The notes beneath the pieces were generated by a model, which saw only the letters and a list, made by a program, of their open reading frames with translations, was not told where the DNA came from and did no database searches. A DNA stretch of 54,324 nt from an uncultured Bacteroidales bacterium. Its GTDB lineage: Bacteria; Bacteroidota; Bacteroidia; Bacteroidales; UBA932. Positions 10,029 through 19,154 of the stretch are shown here, piece by piece. Made by a program: the position numbers and the translations under genes. The DNA lies in assembly GCA_947302825.1 (NCBI GenBank), contig CAMYWP010000002.1:1-54324 (forward strand), read 5' to 3'. Every line of letters starts with the position of its first letter. Position 1 is the first letter of the stretch.

Positions 10029-10734
10029 ATTCGTCTGCCATTAAAGCCAAACCCATCAAAACAAGGTTACAAATTACAAAGATGGAACTTTTCATCCGTT
10101 TTGCAAAATAATTCGCATCACCGCCTGTAAATATGGCGATGTTTTCCGGATGCAGCGCCAGGTAGCCCTCCATCTCAAAAATGATGCCTGAAACCACTCC
10201 GCTGCCTATTGAGGCCTGTTCCGACAAGCCCAACAGTTCCGGTGCCTCCGGAATATCCACCAGCGGAAGAGAACGGGAATAGCGGTTAAGTGCCTTAAAG
10301 CGTGTACGGCAACCCAGGGAAATATTACCGCCGCGATACAGACCGTCTTCGCCGATAAAATCGATGGAAAGGGTGGTGCCGAAATCCACGATGGTGCAGC
10401 CACGACCCTTGAACAGATAACGTGCGGCCAGGATGGCGGCGGCCCTGTCGTAGGAAAGATAGGAGGGAAGTCCGTGGGCTACCAGCCATTCGCGGTGCTG
10501 GCCGTCCAGGATGAGCAGGAAACTGCATTCCTGTTTCAGAAGGGTTTCATCGGCCTGGGAAATGGGATACACGGAAGACACCACCATCACGGAGGGTTTT
10601 TCGCGCTGGGTGAGGGATTGGATGAATTCAATGTACTTTTCCCCTTGGTAACGGAAAGTTTTTCCCAGGGTCATCCGTTCCGACCAGGCGGCCTTCAAAG
10701 CCGTATTTCCTATTTCTACCAGTAAGTTGGCCAT
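10006..10734 (-). CDS. coaX: type III pantothenate kinase
   Basis: MANLLVEIGNTALKAAW, VDFGTTLSIDFI, GGNISLGCRTRFKAL, FTGGDA motifs. ORF track starts at 10743 but MANLL at 10734 is the likelier start. Confidence 0.93.
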   Translation of the reverse strand: MANLLVEIGNTALKAAWSERMTLGKTFRYQGEKYIEFIQSLTQREKPSVMVVSSVYPISQADETLLKQECSFLLILDGQHREWLVAHGLPSYLSYDRAAAILAARYLFKGRGCTIVDFGTTLSIDFIGEDGLYRGGNISLGCRTRFKALNRYSRSLPLVDIPEAPELLGLSEQASIGSGVVSGIIFEMEGYLALHPENIAIFTGGDANYFAKRMKSSIFVICNLVLMGLALMADEYVQKMGE

Positions 10735-10740
10735 AGGCTG

Positions 10741-10771
10741 CAAAAGTACGAATTATTGCAGTTTTTTCAAA
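10741..10771 (-). promoter_or_regulatory. coaX promoter matching TTTG-N19-TAnnTTTG
   Basis: Minus strand: TTTG (10771-10768), 19-nt spacer, TACTTTTG (10748-10741); overlaps the 3' end of mfd. Confidence 0.65.
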
Positions 10772-13700
10772 ATTTCCAGGGCCTTGCCCAGGGAATCCAC
10801 TCCGCGGGAAACGGTCCTTAGTTTTCCCCCGTCTTGATTGAATTTAAATAGAGTAGGGTTATCATTCACCCGGCCCAGTACCTTTTCAAACTGCTTGGAC
10901 TGATAATAGCCTGAGATAGGATTATTTACGAAGAACATTATAAGCATCCCGTTCTTGATGATAATCTTCTCAAAACCGGTGGTGGTACCTAAATTTCTGA
11001 TCTTGACCACCTTGAACAGATTATCCACTTCTTCCGGCATGGTGCCGAAACGGTCCGCTACCTGTGCCGCCAGCCTGTCTATCTCCCTTTCCTGCGTTTG
11101 GGCGTCCAGTACCTTATACACGCGGATCTTTTCGGCCATTACATCTATGTAATCGTCTGGTATATAGGCGGGTTTGTCGGTTTCTATGGTGCAGTCGTCC
11201 ACGTATTTTTCCGTGCCGGAACGGGTGCTGATGCCAGTTTCCATTCCAAGTTCCTCCATGGCTTCGGACAGGATCTTCTGGTAGGTTTCATAGCCCATGT
11301 CGGAGATGAAACCGCTTTGCTCGGCTCCCAGCAGGTTGCCGGCGCCGCGGATATCCAGGTCCTGCATGGCAATGTTGAAGCCGCTGCCCAGGTCGGAGAA
11401 TTCCTCGATAGCACGGAGACGCCTTCTGGCATCGTCACTGATACTTACCAGCGGTGGAACAATCAGGTAGCAGAAAGCCTTTTTATTGGATCGGCCTACC
11501 CTGCCACGCAGCTGGTGCAGGTCACTGAGGCCGATATTCTGCGCCTGATTCACTATGATGGTATTGGCGTTGGGGATGTCCAGGCCGTTTTCGATGATGG
11601 TGGTGCAAAGGAGAAGGTCGTAATCGCCGCGCATAAAGGCCAACATACGGTCTTCCAATTCCTTGCCTTCCATCTGACCGTGCGCCACGCAGATTTTCAT
11701 ATCCGGAACCAGCCGGTGCAGGATATCTTCGATGGCCGGCAATTCCTCCACTTTATTATGGAGGAAGAACACCTGGCCGCCACGGTTCAACTCATAATTG
11801 ATGATACTCTTGATTTCCTGCTCGTTGAACAGGATAATTTCCGTCTGGATGGGGATACGGTTGGGCGGAGGAGTCTGGATAATGGAAAGGTCGCGGGCAC
11901 CCAACAGGGAGAACTGTAGCGTGCGCGGGATGGGAGTGGCCGTAAGGGTAAGAGTATCAACAGAACTCTTCAGCTGGCGCAGTTTTTCTTTGGCCGATAC
12001 GCCGAATTTCTGCTCTTCATCGATAATGAGAAGGCCTAAATCCTTGAATTCAAAGCCGTTTCCTAGAATCTTATGGGTGCCGATCAGAATATCTATAGTA
12101 CCTTCCTTCAGCCGCTTTTTAATGTCGGTGATTTGTTTGGCAGTACGTAAGCGGCTTACATATTCCACCGTGCATGGGAATCCTTCCAAGCGGGATTTGA
12201 AGGTTTCAAAATGCTGCAGGGAAAGGATGGTGGTGGGAACCAATACCGCTACCTGTTTGGAATCCGAAACGGCCTTGAAGGCGGCCCGGATGGCGATTTC
12301 CGTTTTGCCGAAGCCTACATCGCCACAAACGAGACGGTCCATGGGGCAGCGGTCTTCCATATCCTCCTTAACCGCCTTTGTGGCCCGCTCCTGATCCGGC
12401 GTATCCTCGTACATGAAGGAGGATTCCAGTTCTTCCTGCAGATAAGTATCGGCCGAAAAGGCAAATCCATCCGAAGCACGGCGCTTGGCATAGAGCTGAA
12501 TCAGTTCCTTGGCAATGTCCTTGACGCGCGATTTGGCGGCCGATTTCAGGTTGCCCCAGGTCTTGGAACCCAGTTTATTGATGCGAGGCGGCTCCCCTTC
12601 CTTGGAACGGAAACGGGAAATCTTGTGCAGGGAATGCACGGATACAAAGACCACATCTCCCCCGCTGTAGGTGAGTTTCACCACTTCCCTTTCGCGACCG
12701 AAGTTGTCTTTCACCTTCACCAGACCACTGAAAATGCCTACGCCGTGGTCTATGTGTACGATATAATCGCCGCGATTGAAGGCGCTTAAATCGTTCAGGG
12801 TGAGTTGTTCACTCTTTTCTACGGTCCGGCGCAGGCGTACGCGGTGGAACCGGTCGAAAATCTCATGGTCCGAATACCAGCATACCTTGTCTTCGTGGTC
12901 GATAAAGCCGGAATGAATATTCTTTTCCTTTACGAATTCCGGAAGCAGGGCATGCTGATCCTGCAGCATAATGGAGCGCAGGCGTTCCAGCTGGCTTTCT
13001 TTCTCGCCGAAAATCAGTACCCGATAACTGTTTTCCATACGGGTACGGATATCGGAAATGAGCAGTTCGAAGTTTTTGTTGAAAACAGGCTGCGGTGAAA
13101 TATTGAATTTCACCACATGCTCCTCCGGCTGTTGCTGGAGGGGAATATCCAGGAAAACATGCCTGTGGGCCAGTAAGGAAGGGAAAAAATCCTTTTCCTT
13201 ATACATATCCGACGAATCCAGCCATACCAGGGTATCGGCAGGCAAAAGATTAGTCAGGCTTTCCCCTTCTTCGGCTTCCCTGGCGGCAATGTCGGGATAA
13301 ATATCGGCCTGCTTTAATTTTTCTATGGAAAGCTGGGTGTTGCAGTCGAAGCGATGGATCTTTTCCACTTCGTTGCCGAAAAAGCTGATTCGGTAGGGCT
13401 GGGCCGATGAGTACGAAAAAATGTCGATGACGGCGCCGCGCAGGGCAAACTGGCCGGGTGCCGATACAAAATCCACCTTTTCAAAGCCTTCCTCCAAAAG
13501 ACGGGTACGGATGCTTTCGTAGGGAATTTCCTCCCCTTCCTTTATAATAAATAAGGCATCGGAAAGTTTCCGGGCCGATGGTATTTTTTCTTCCAGCGCC
13601 TCCGGGTAGGTGACGATGAAGAGTTTTTCATCGGCCTGATGATTCAAAAGCTGGCCGATGGCGGCGGTGCGCTGGACACCCAAGGAGGATTTATAATTGC

Positions 13701-13992
13701 TTCGTTCTACGCTTTTTCCAGATTCCGGCAGGAAAAATACACAGTCCCCTTCCACCAGATTATATAAATCGGCCGAACAATATTCGGCGGATTCACGGGT
13801 GGGTAATACTATGAACTGAACTTCGGGTTTTGCTACCTGTGACAAAATAACCCACCGGGCCGACAGGAAAAGCCCGCTGCAGAAGACTTCTTCCGTACTT
13901 TGAATTTCCTGCTGGAGTTGAGCGGATGATTTTGTACTTATTAACATTCCCTTCATTTTTCCTGTTGAAAAGCTGTTAATAACCCTGTTCAT
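10753..13992 (-). CDS. mfd: transcription-repair coupling factor
   Basis: 1079 aa; CarD-like RID (NRGDYIVHIDHGVGIFSGL), DRLVCGDVGFGKTEIAIRAAF, DEEQKFGV, helicase C motifs, TRCF C-terminal domain. Exact start uncertain. Confidence 0.97.
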   Translation of the reverse strand: MNRVINSFSTGKMKGMLISTKSSAQLQQEIQSTEEVFCSGLFLSARWVILSQVAKPEVQFIVLPTRESAEYCSADLYNLVEGDCVFFLPESGKSVERSNYKSSLGVQRTAAIGQLLNHQADEKLFIVTYPEALEEKIPSARKLSDALFIIKEGEEIPYESIRTRLLEEGFEKVDFVSAPGQFALRGAVIDIFSYSSAQPYRISFFGNEVEKIHRFDCNTQLSIEKLKQADIYPDIAAREAEEGESLTNLLPADTLVWLDSSDMYKEKDFFPSLLAHRHVFLDIPLQQQPEEHVVKFNISPQPVFNKNFELLISDIRTRMENSYRVLIFGEKESQLERLRSIMLQDQHALLPEFVKEKNIHSGFIDHEDKVCWYSDHEIFDRFHRVRLRRTVEKSEQLTLNDLSAFNRGDYIVHIDHGVGIFSGLVKVKDNFGREREVVKLTYSGGDVVFVSVHSLHKISRFRSKEGEPPRINKLGSKTWGNLKSAAKSRVKDIAKELIQLYAKRRASDGFAFSADTYLQEELESSFMYEDTPDQERATKAVKEDMEDRCPMDRLVCGDVGFGKTEIAIRAAFKAVSDSKQVAVLVPTTILSLQHFETFKSRLEGFPCTVEYVSRLRTAKQITDIKKRLKEGTIDILIGTHKILGNGFEFKDLGLLIIDEEQKFGVSAKEKLRQLKSSVDTLTLTATPIPRTLQFSLLGARDLSIIQTPPPNRIPIQTEIILFNEQEIKSIINYELNRGGQVFFLHNKVEELPAIEDILHRLVPDMKICVAHGQMEGKELEDRMLAFMRGDYDLLLCTTIIENGLDIPNANTIIVNQAQNIGLSDLHQLRGRVGRSNKKAFCYLIVPPLVSISDDARRRLRAIEEFSDLGSGFNIAMQDLDIRGAGNLLGAEQSGFISDMGYETYQKILSEAMEELGMETGISTRSGTEKYVDDCTIETDKPAYIPDDYIDVMAEKIRVYKVLDAQTQEREIDRLAAQVADRFGTMPEEVDNLFKVVKIRNLGTTTGFEKIIIKNGMLIMFFVNNPISGYYQSKQFEKVLGRVNDNPTLFKFNQDGGKLRTVSRGVDSLGKALEILKKLQ

Positions 13993-14172
13993 AAGTCACT
14001 GGCGATAGGTGGGGAAAATTGGAGCTAGAACCATCCACAGGACATTCACAGGATATGAGCGGGTTTTTAACAAGGTTTTTATAGGTATAAATAATTGATT
14101 TTTATAAGATTATATTTTATTATCAACATATTAACAGCCTTATAAAAACATTAATATCTTAAAAATAAAAAC

Positions 14173-14180
14173 TATATTTG
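14173..14180 (+). promoter_or_regulatory. candidate -7 element TATATTTG upstream of ruvB
   Basis: actatatttgtatttg, 27 nt upstream of the ruvB ATG. Confidence 0.45.
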
Positions 14181-14206
14181 TATTTGAATTGAACTGACCG
14201 CAAGCC

Positions 14207-15247
14207 ATGACCGACTTTGACCCGCACAATCCGGCAGACCGCAAAGATAGTGAATTTGAAGGAATAATCCGTCCGCAGGAGCTGGATGATTTCACCGGAC
14301 AGAAGGAAATCGTTTCTAACCTGAATATATATATAAAGGCTGCCAAACTCAGGGGGGAAGCTTTGGATCATGTGTTGTTCCATGGCCCTCCCGGTCTGGG
14401 TAAGACCACCCTGGCACATATTATAGCCAACGAAATGGGCGTGAATATGAAGGTGACTTCGGGTCCCGTTCTGGATAAGCCCGGCGATCTGGCAGGACTG
14501 CTTACATCCCTGGAAACCGGCGATGTGCTTTTTATCGATGAAATCCACCGGCTTTCTCCGGAAGTGGAGGAATACCTTTATTCGGCCATGGAGGATTATG
14601 TGATCGATATCATGATCGATAAGGGACCGGGGGCTCGTTCCGTCCGAATAAATCTGAATCCTTTCACGCTTGTAGGTGCCACCACCAGGAGTGGCTTGCT
14701 GACGGCGCCGCTGCGGGATCGTTTCGGCATCAATTGCGCACTTGAGTATTACGATGTGGAGGATCTTAAGAAGATTGTGATTCGCAGCGCAACCATCCTG
14801 AATTTGGAAATCGACGACGATGCAGCCGGAGAGATTGCCCTCCGCAGCCGTGGAACGGCCCGAATCGCCAATGCACTGCTTAAGCGTGTGCGGGACTTCG
14901 CCCAGGTACTTGGAGACGGACGCATCAATCTGGAAATCACGCGTTTCGCCCTGAATAAACTCAAGATTGATAAGCGCGGTCTGGATGCCATCGACAACAA
15001 AATTCTCCGTACGCTCATCCTTACCTTCAAAGGCGGGCCTGTGGGTATCGGCACTCTTGCCACCTCCGTAAGTGAAGACGCCGGCACCCTGGAAGAAGTC
15101 TACGAACCTTTCCTCATCAAGGAAGGCTTCATCATCCGTACCCAGCGCGGCCGCGTAGCCACCGACCTCACCTACCAGCACCTGGGTATGGAATCCTATT
15201 TAGTTCAACGTAAATACAATCCCGATGAAAACGGCACTTTATTCTAG
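14207..15247 (+). CDS. ruvB: Holliday junction branch migration helicase RuvB
   Basis: [47 protein letters not shown] motifs. Confidence 0.98.
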   Translation: MTDFDPHNPADRKDSEFEGIIRPQELDDFTGQKEIVSNLNIYIKAAKLRGEALDHVLFHGPPGLGKTTLAHIIANEMGVNMKVTSGPVLDKPGDLAGLLTSLETGDVLFIDEIHRLSPEVEEYLYSAMEDYVIDIMIDKGPGARSVRINLNPFTLVGATTRSGLLTAPLRDRFGINCALEYYDVEDLKKIVIRSATILNLEIDDDAAGEIALRSRGTARIANALLKRVRDFAQVLGDGRINLEITRFALNKLKIDKRGLDAIDNKILRTLILTFKGGPVGIGTLATSVSEDAGTLEEVYEPFLIKEGFIIRTQRGRVATDLTYQHLGMESYLVQRKYNPDENGTLF

Positions 15248-16031
15248 TATTTTATTCCTTTTTTTGAGTATTCCTTCGTTTGCCTGTACCAGTGTGATTG
15301 TGAGTGGGAAGAATACGAAGGATGGGAAGGCGGTGATGTATAAGCACCGGGATTCCAAATGCCAGGATGTGGCGGTGGCGTATTTTCAGGGTGAGAAATA
15401 CAGGCTGATGGGGATTGTGAATGCCGATTGGCGCACCAATCCGCCGAAAGGAGTACCTGCCGGAACGGGCGAGGTATGGGCCGGAGAGAATGAGACCGGT
15501 TTTGCCATTATGAATACGGCCACCTATGATTTAAAAGATGATGATGTGCCTGCCGAACTGATGGATAGGGAAGGTGTCTTCATGTACCGGGCGCTGGAGA
15601 TCTGCGCTACCCTGGAAGATTTTGAAACCTATCTGGACACGCTTTCCAGGCCGATGTATGTAGAAGCCAATTTCGGTGTTATCGACGCCCAGGGCGGAGC
15701 GGCTTATTATGAGGTTAACAACCATAAGTGGGTGAAATATGATGTGAATAAGGAACCTTTAGGATACCGGGTGGTGACCAATTTCACCATGACGGGCCGG
15801 GAGGAAGACAGAAAAGGTGTGGATAGATATATTAAAGCGCATAAGATCCTGGCTTCTACCTATGTACCCATGCAGGAATGGGATCATACTTTCTTTATCA
15901 AGAATATTTCCTGTTCCGGAAAACCCATTTTAAGGGACATTACTTCCTGTGCAGTGGTTTTTGAAGGAAATATCATGTGGGCTTCGCTGGGAAAACCGGA
16001 TCAAGTGCCGTGTTTACCCTATAAGTTATAA
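15225..16031 (+). CDS. secreted Ntn hydrolase, C45 / acyl-CoA:6-APA acyltransferase-like (choloylglycine hydrolase superfamily)
   Basis: Signal peptide then [24 protein letters not shown]; overlaps the ruvB 3' end by 23 nt. Confidence 0.8.
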   Translation: MKTALYSSILFLFLSIPSFACTSVIVSGKNTKDGKAVMYKHRDSKCQDVAVAYFQGEKYRLMGIVNADWRTNPPKGVPAGTGEVWAGENETGFAIMNTATYDLKDDDVPAELMDREGVFMYRALEICATLEDFETYLDTLSRPMYVEANFGVIDAQGGAAYYEVNNHKWVKYDVNKEPLGYRVVTNFTMTGREEDRKGVDRYIKAHKILASTYVPMQEWDHTFFIKNISCSGKPILRDITSCAVVFEGNIMWASLGKPDQVPCLPYKL

Positions 16032-16060
16032 AAAGTCCTAAGTTATTCCGTAAAAATGCT

Positions 16061-16068
16061 TATATTTG
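16061..16068 (+). promoter_or_regulatory. candidate -7 element TATATTTG upstream of frdA
   Basis: gcttatatttgtgg, about 35 nt upstream of the frdA ATG. Confidence 0.4.
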
Positions 16069-16102
16069 TGGACTGAACGGAAAAAATCCAATTTTAAATT
16101 AT

Positions 16103-18052
16103 ATGGCAGATCCTAAATTAATTTCCAAGATTCCGGAGGGACCTATCCAGGAAAAATGGTCCAAGCGTAAAAGCTCTATCCGGGTGGTTTCTCCCAACAA
16201 CAAGCGCAAACTGGAAGTGATTGTGGTGGGTACCGGTCTTGGCGGTGCATCGGCCGCTGCATCTCTGGGTGAGATGGGCTACAACGTCAAGATTTTCTGC
16301 ATCAGCGACTCCCCCCGTCGTGCACACTCCATCGCTGCACAAGGTGGTATCAACGCTGCTAAGAACTACCAGAACGACAACGACTCCGTTTCCCGTCTGT
16401 TCTTCGACACCGTGAAAGGTGGTGACTACCGCAGCCGTGAAGCCAATGTGTATCGTCTGGCAGAAGTGAGTGCCGCCATCATCGACCAGTGCGTGGCACA
16501 GGGTGTTCCTTTTGCCCGTGAATACGGCGGTTACCTGGCCAACCGTTCCTTCGGTGGCGTGCAGGTAAGCCGTACCTTCTATGCCCGCGGACAAACCGGT
16601 CAGCAGTTGCTTCTGGGTGCCTATGCTTCCCTGAATAAGGAAATTGCAGCCGGTACCGTAAAGAGCTATCCCCGCCACGAGATGCTGGATCTGGTCATTA
16701 TCAACGGTGAAGCCAAGGGTATCATTGCCCGCAACCTGGTAACCGGTGAAATCGAGCGTTTCGGCGCCCATGCCGTGGTTCTGGCCACCGGCGGATATGG
16801 AAATACCTATTTCCTCTCCACCAACGCCATGAACTCCAATGGATCGGCCGCTATGCAGGCGTATCGTAAGGGTGCTTTCTTTGCCAATCCTTGCTTTGCT
16901 CAGATTCACCCCACCTGTATCCCTGTTCACGGTGATCAGCAGTGCAAACTCACCCTCATGTCCGAGTCCCTGCGCAACGACGGCCGTATCTGGGTTCCCA
17001 AGAAGATGGAAGACGTGATGAAACTGCGTACCCATCAGATCAAGGCTTCCCAGATTCCTGAGGAAGACCGCGACTACTATCTGGAGCGCCGTTATCCGGC
17101 CTTCGGTAACCTGGTTCCCCGCGACGTAGCTTCCCGCGCCGCCAAGGAGCGCTGCGATGCCGGTTACGGTGTCAATGAAACCGGCCTGGCCGTGTTCCTG
17201 GATTTTGCCGATGCCATCAAGCGCCTGGGTAACCAACGGGTGCAGGAACGCTATGGTAATCTCTTTGACATGTATGAGAAGATTACCAACGTTTCTCCTT
17301 GGGAAGAACCCATGATGATCTATCCGGCTATCCACTACACCATGGGCGGCCTTTGGGTGGACTACGACCTTCAGACCACCATCCCCGGCCTGTTCGCCAT
17401 CGGCGAAGCCAACTTCTCCGACCACGGCGGCAACCGTCTGGGTGCATCGGCCCTTATGCAGGGTCTGGCCGACGGTTACTTCATCCTCCCTTACACTATC
17501 GGCGATTATTTGTCCCATAAGTTTGCGGAGCCCAAGACAGATATCAACGCTCCCGAGTTTGTTGCGGCGGAAAAGGCCGTTATCGACCGGATCGAGAAGA
17601 TTCTTACTGTCAAGGGAACCGAGACCGTGGACAGCATCCACAAGAAACTCGGCCACATCATGTGGGAGTATGTGGGCATGGCCCGCAACGAGGCCGGCCT
17701 GAAGAAGGCCATCGAGGAAATCGGCGAACTCCGGAAGGAATTCTGGAAGACGGTCCGCGTCCCCGGCACGAACGAGGAATTCAACCAGGAGCTTGAAAAG
17801 GCCCTCCGTCTGGTCGACTTCTTCGACATCGGCGAACTGATGGCCCGCGACGCCCTTCACCGCAAGGAGTCCTGCGGCGGCCACTTCCGCGAGGAAATGC
17901 AGACCGAGGAAGGCGAGACCAAGCGCGACGACGAGAACTTCATGTACGTGGGTGCCTGGGAATACAAGGGCGAAGGCGTCGAGCCTGAACTCCACAAGGA
18001 GCCGCTCAAGTATGAGAACATCAAGATTGCGACCCGTAACTATAAAGACTAA
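16103..18052 (+). CDS. frdA: fumarate reductase/succinate dehydrogenase flavoprotein subunit
   Basis: [71 protein letters not shown]. Confidence 0.97.
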   Translation: MADPKLISKIPEGPIQEKWSKRKSSIRVVSPNNKRKLEVIVVGTGLGGASAAASLGEMGYNVKIFCISDSPRRAHSIAAQGGINAAKNYQNDNDSVSRLFFDTVKGGDYRSREANVYRLAEVSAAIIDQCVAQGVPFAREYGGYLANRSFGGVQVSRTFYARGQTGQQLLLGAYASLNKEIAAGTVKSYPRHEMLDLVIINGEAKGIIARNLVTGEIERFGAHAVVLATGGYGNTYFLSTNAMNSNGSAAMQAYRKGAFFANPCFAQIHPTCIPVHGDQQCKLTLMSESLRNDGRIWVPKKMEDVMKLRTHQIKASQIPEEDRDYYLERRYPAFGNLVPRDVASRAAKERCDAGYGVNETGLAVFLDFADAIKRLGNQRVQERYGNLFDMYEKITNVSPWEEPMMIYPAIHYTMGGLWVDYDLQTTIPGLFAIGEANFSDHGGNRLGASALMQGLADGYFILPYTIGDYLSHKFAEPKTDINAPEFVAAEKAVIDRIEKILTVKGTETVDSIHKKLGHIMWEYVGMARNEAGLKKAIEEIGELRKEFWKTVRVPGTNEEFNQELEKALRLVDFFDIGELMARDALHRKESCGGHFREEMQTEEGETKRDDENFMYVGAWEYKGEGVEPELHKEPLKYENIKIATRNYKD

Positions 18053-18060
18053 CGACGATT

Positions 18061-18804
18061 ATGGAATATAACGTGAAAGTGTGGCGTCAGAAGAACGCCA
18101 AAGCCAAGGGTCACTTCGAGACCTATCATGTCACCGACGTGGAAGAGGACGCCTCCTTCCTCGAAATGCTGGACATCCTGAACGACCAGCTCATCCGCAA
18201 GGGCGTGGAGCCCATCGCCTTCGACCACGACTGCCGCGAAGGCATCTGCGGTGCCTGTTCCCTGTATGTCGACGGCCGTGCCCACGGTCCGGACGACCAG
18301 GTGACCACCTGCCAGCTGTTCATGCGTCATTTCAAACCCGGCGCCACCATTACCGTGGAGCCTTGGCGCAGCGGCGCTTTCCCGGTTATCAAGGACCTGA
18401 TGGTGGATCGTACCGCCTTCGACAAGATCATGCAGGCCGGTGGTTTCATCACCGTACGTGCCGGTAGTGCCCAGGACGGTAACTCTATCCTGATTCCGCA
18501 CGACGATGCAGAACTGTCCATGGATGCTGCAGCCTGCGTAGGTTGCGGTGCCTGTGTAGCTACTTGTAAGAATGGATCGGCCATGCTGTTCGTGGCAGCC
18601 CGCGTGAGCTCCCTGGCCCTGCTGCCGCAGGGTAAGCCGGAAGCTGCCCGCCGTGCCCGTGCCATGGTGGCCAAGATGGATGAACTGGGCTTCGGTAACT
18701 GCACCAACACCCGCGCCTGCGAAATGGAGTGCCCGAAACACGTGACCATCGACCATATTGCCCGTCTGAACCGCGAATATCTGAAAGCCAAATTCAGCGA
18801 GTAA
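18061..18804 (+). CDS. frdB: fumarate reductase/succinate dehydrogenase iron-sulfur subunit
   Basis: [19 protein letters not shown] 2Fe-2S motif; [14 protein letters not shown] 4Fe-4S motif. Confidence 0.96.
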   Translation: MEYNVKVWRQKNAKAKGHFETYHVTDVEEDASFLEMLDILNDQLIRKGVEPIAFDHDCREGICGACSLYVDGRAHGPDDQVTTCQLFMRHFKPGATITVEPWRSGAFPVIKDLMVDRTAFDKIMQAGGFITVRAGSAQDGNSILIPHDDAELSMDAAACVGCGACVATCKNGSAMLFVAARVSSLALLPQGKPEAARRARAMVAKMDELGFGNCTNTRACEMECPKHVTIDHIARLNREYLKAKFSE

Positions 18805-18823
18805 TACTCCATTTTTATATTTT

Positions 18824-18858
18824 AAAGTGCCCAACCGTAATGGTTAGGGCACTTTTTT
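18824..18858 (+). terminator. Rho-independent terminator after frdB
   Basis: aaagtgcccaaccgtaatggttagggcactttttt: GC stem with bulge followed by T6. Confidence 0.85.
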
Positions 18859-19154
18859 CGTTCTTTTTTATATATAATGTAAAAAAAATATTCTTAAAAA
18901 TTATAAGTAAAAATACGGATAAAAAAGAAGATTATAAGTTTCAAACCCTAAAAATATTTTTAAAAAAATATATTATAGGTGTAAATCCTTATTATATAGC
19001 AGCCAAACTATTTTCGAAAGGACTTGCAAAATTGAAATTGTTTTCCAAACTTTGCAACCAAGTTTCGTTTTTTGGTTACGAAGCTTGTAGTGTATTCAGA
19101 TGCAAAGACAAAAATTTGTATCAATATTTATGTTTAACTAATCTTATCGTGCTT

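Noticed and set aside
16118-17995. 625-aa minus-strand ORF opposite frdA
   Set aside because: Antisense shadow of frdA.
18729-19154. N-terminal extension of the SusC ORF back to 18729
   Set aside because: Would overlap frdB and its terminator and place the signal peptide internally; MKKIRIFFAAMVML at 19155 is the natural start.
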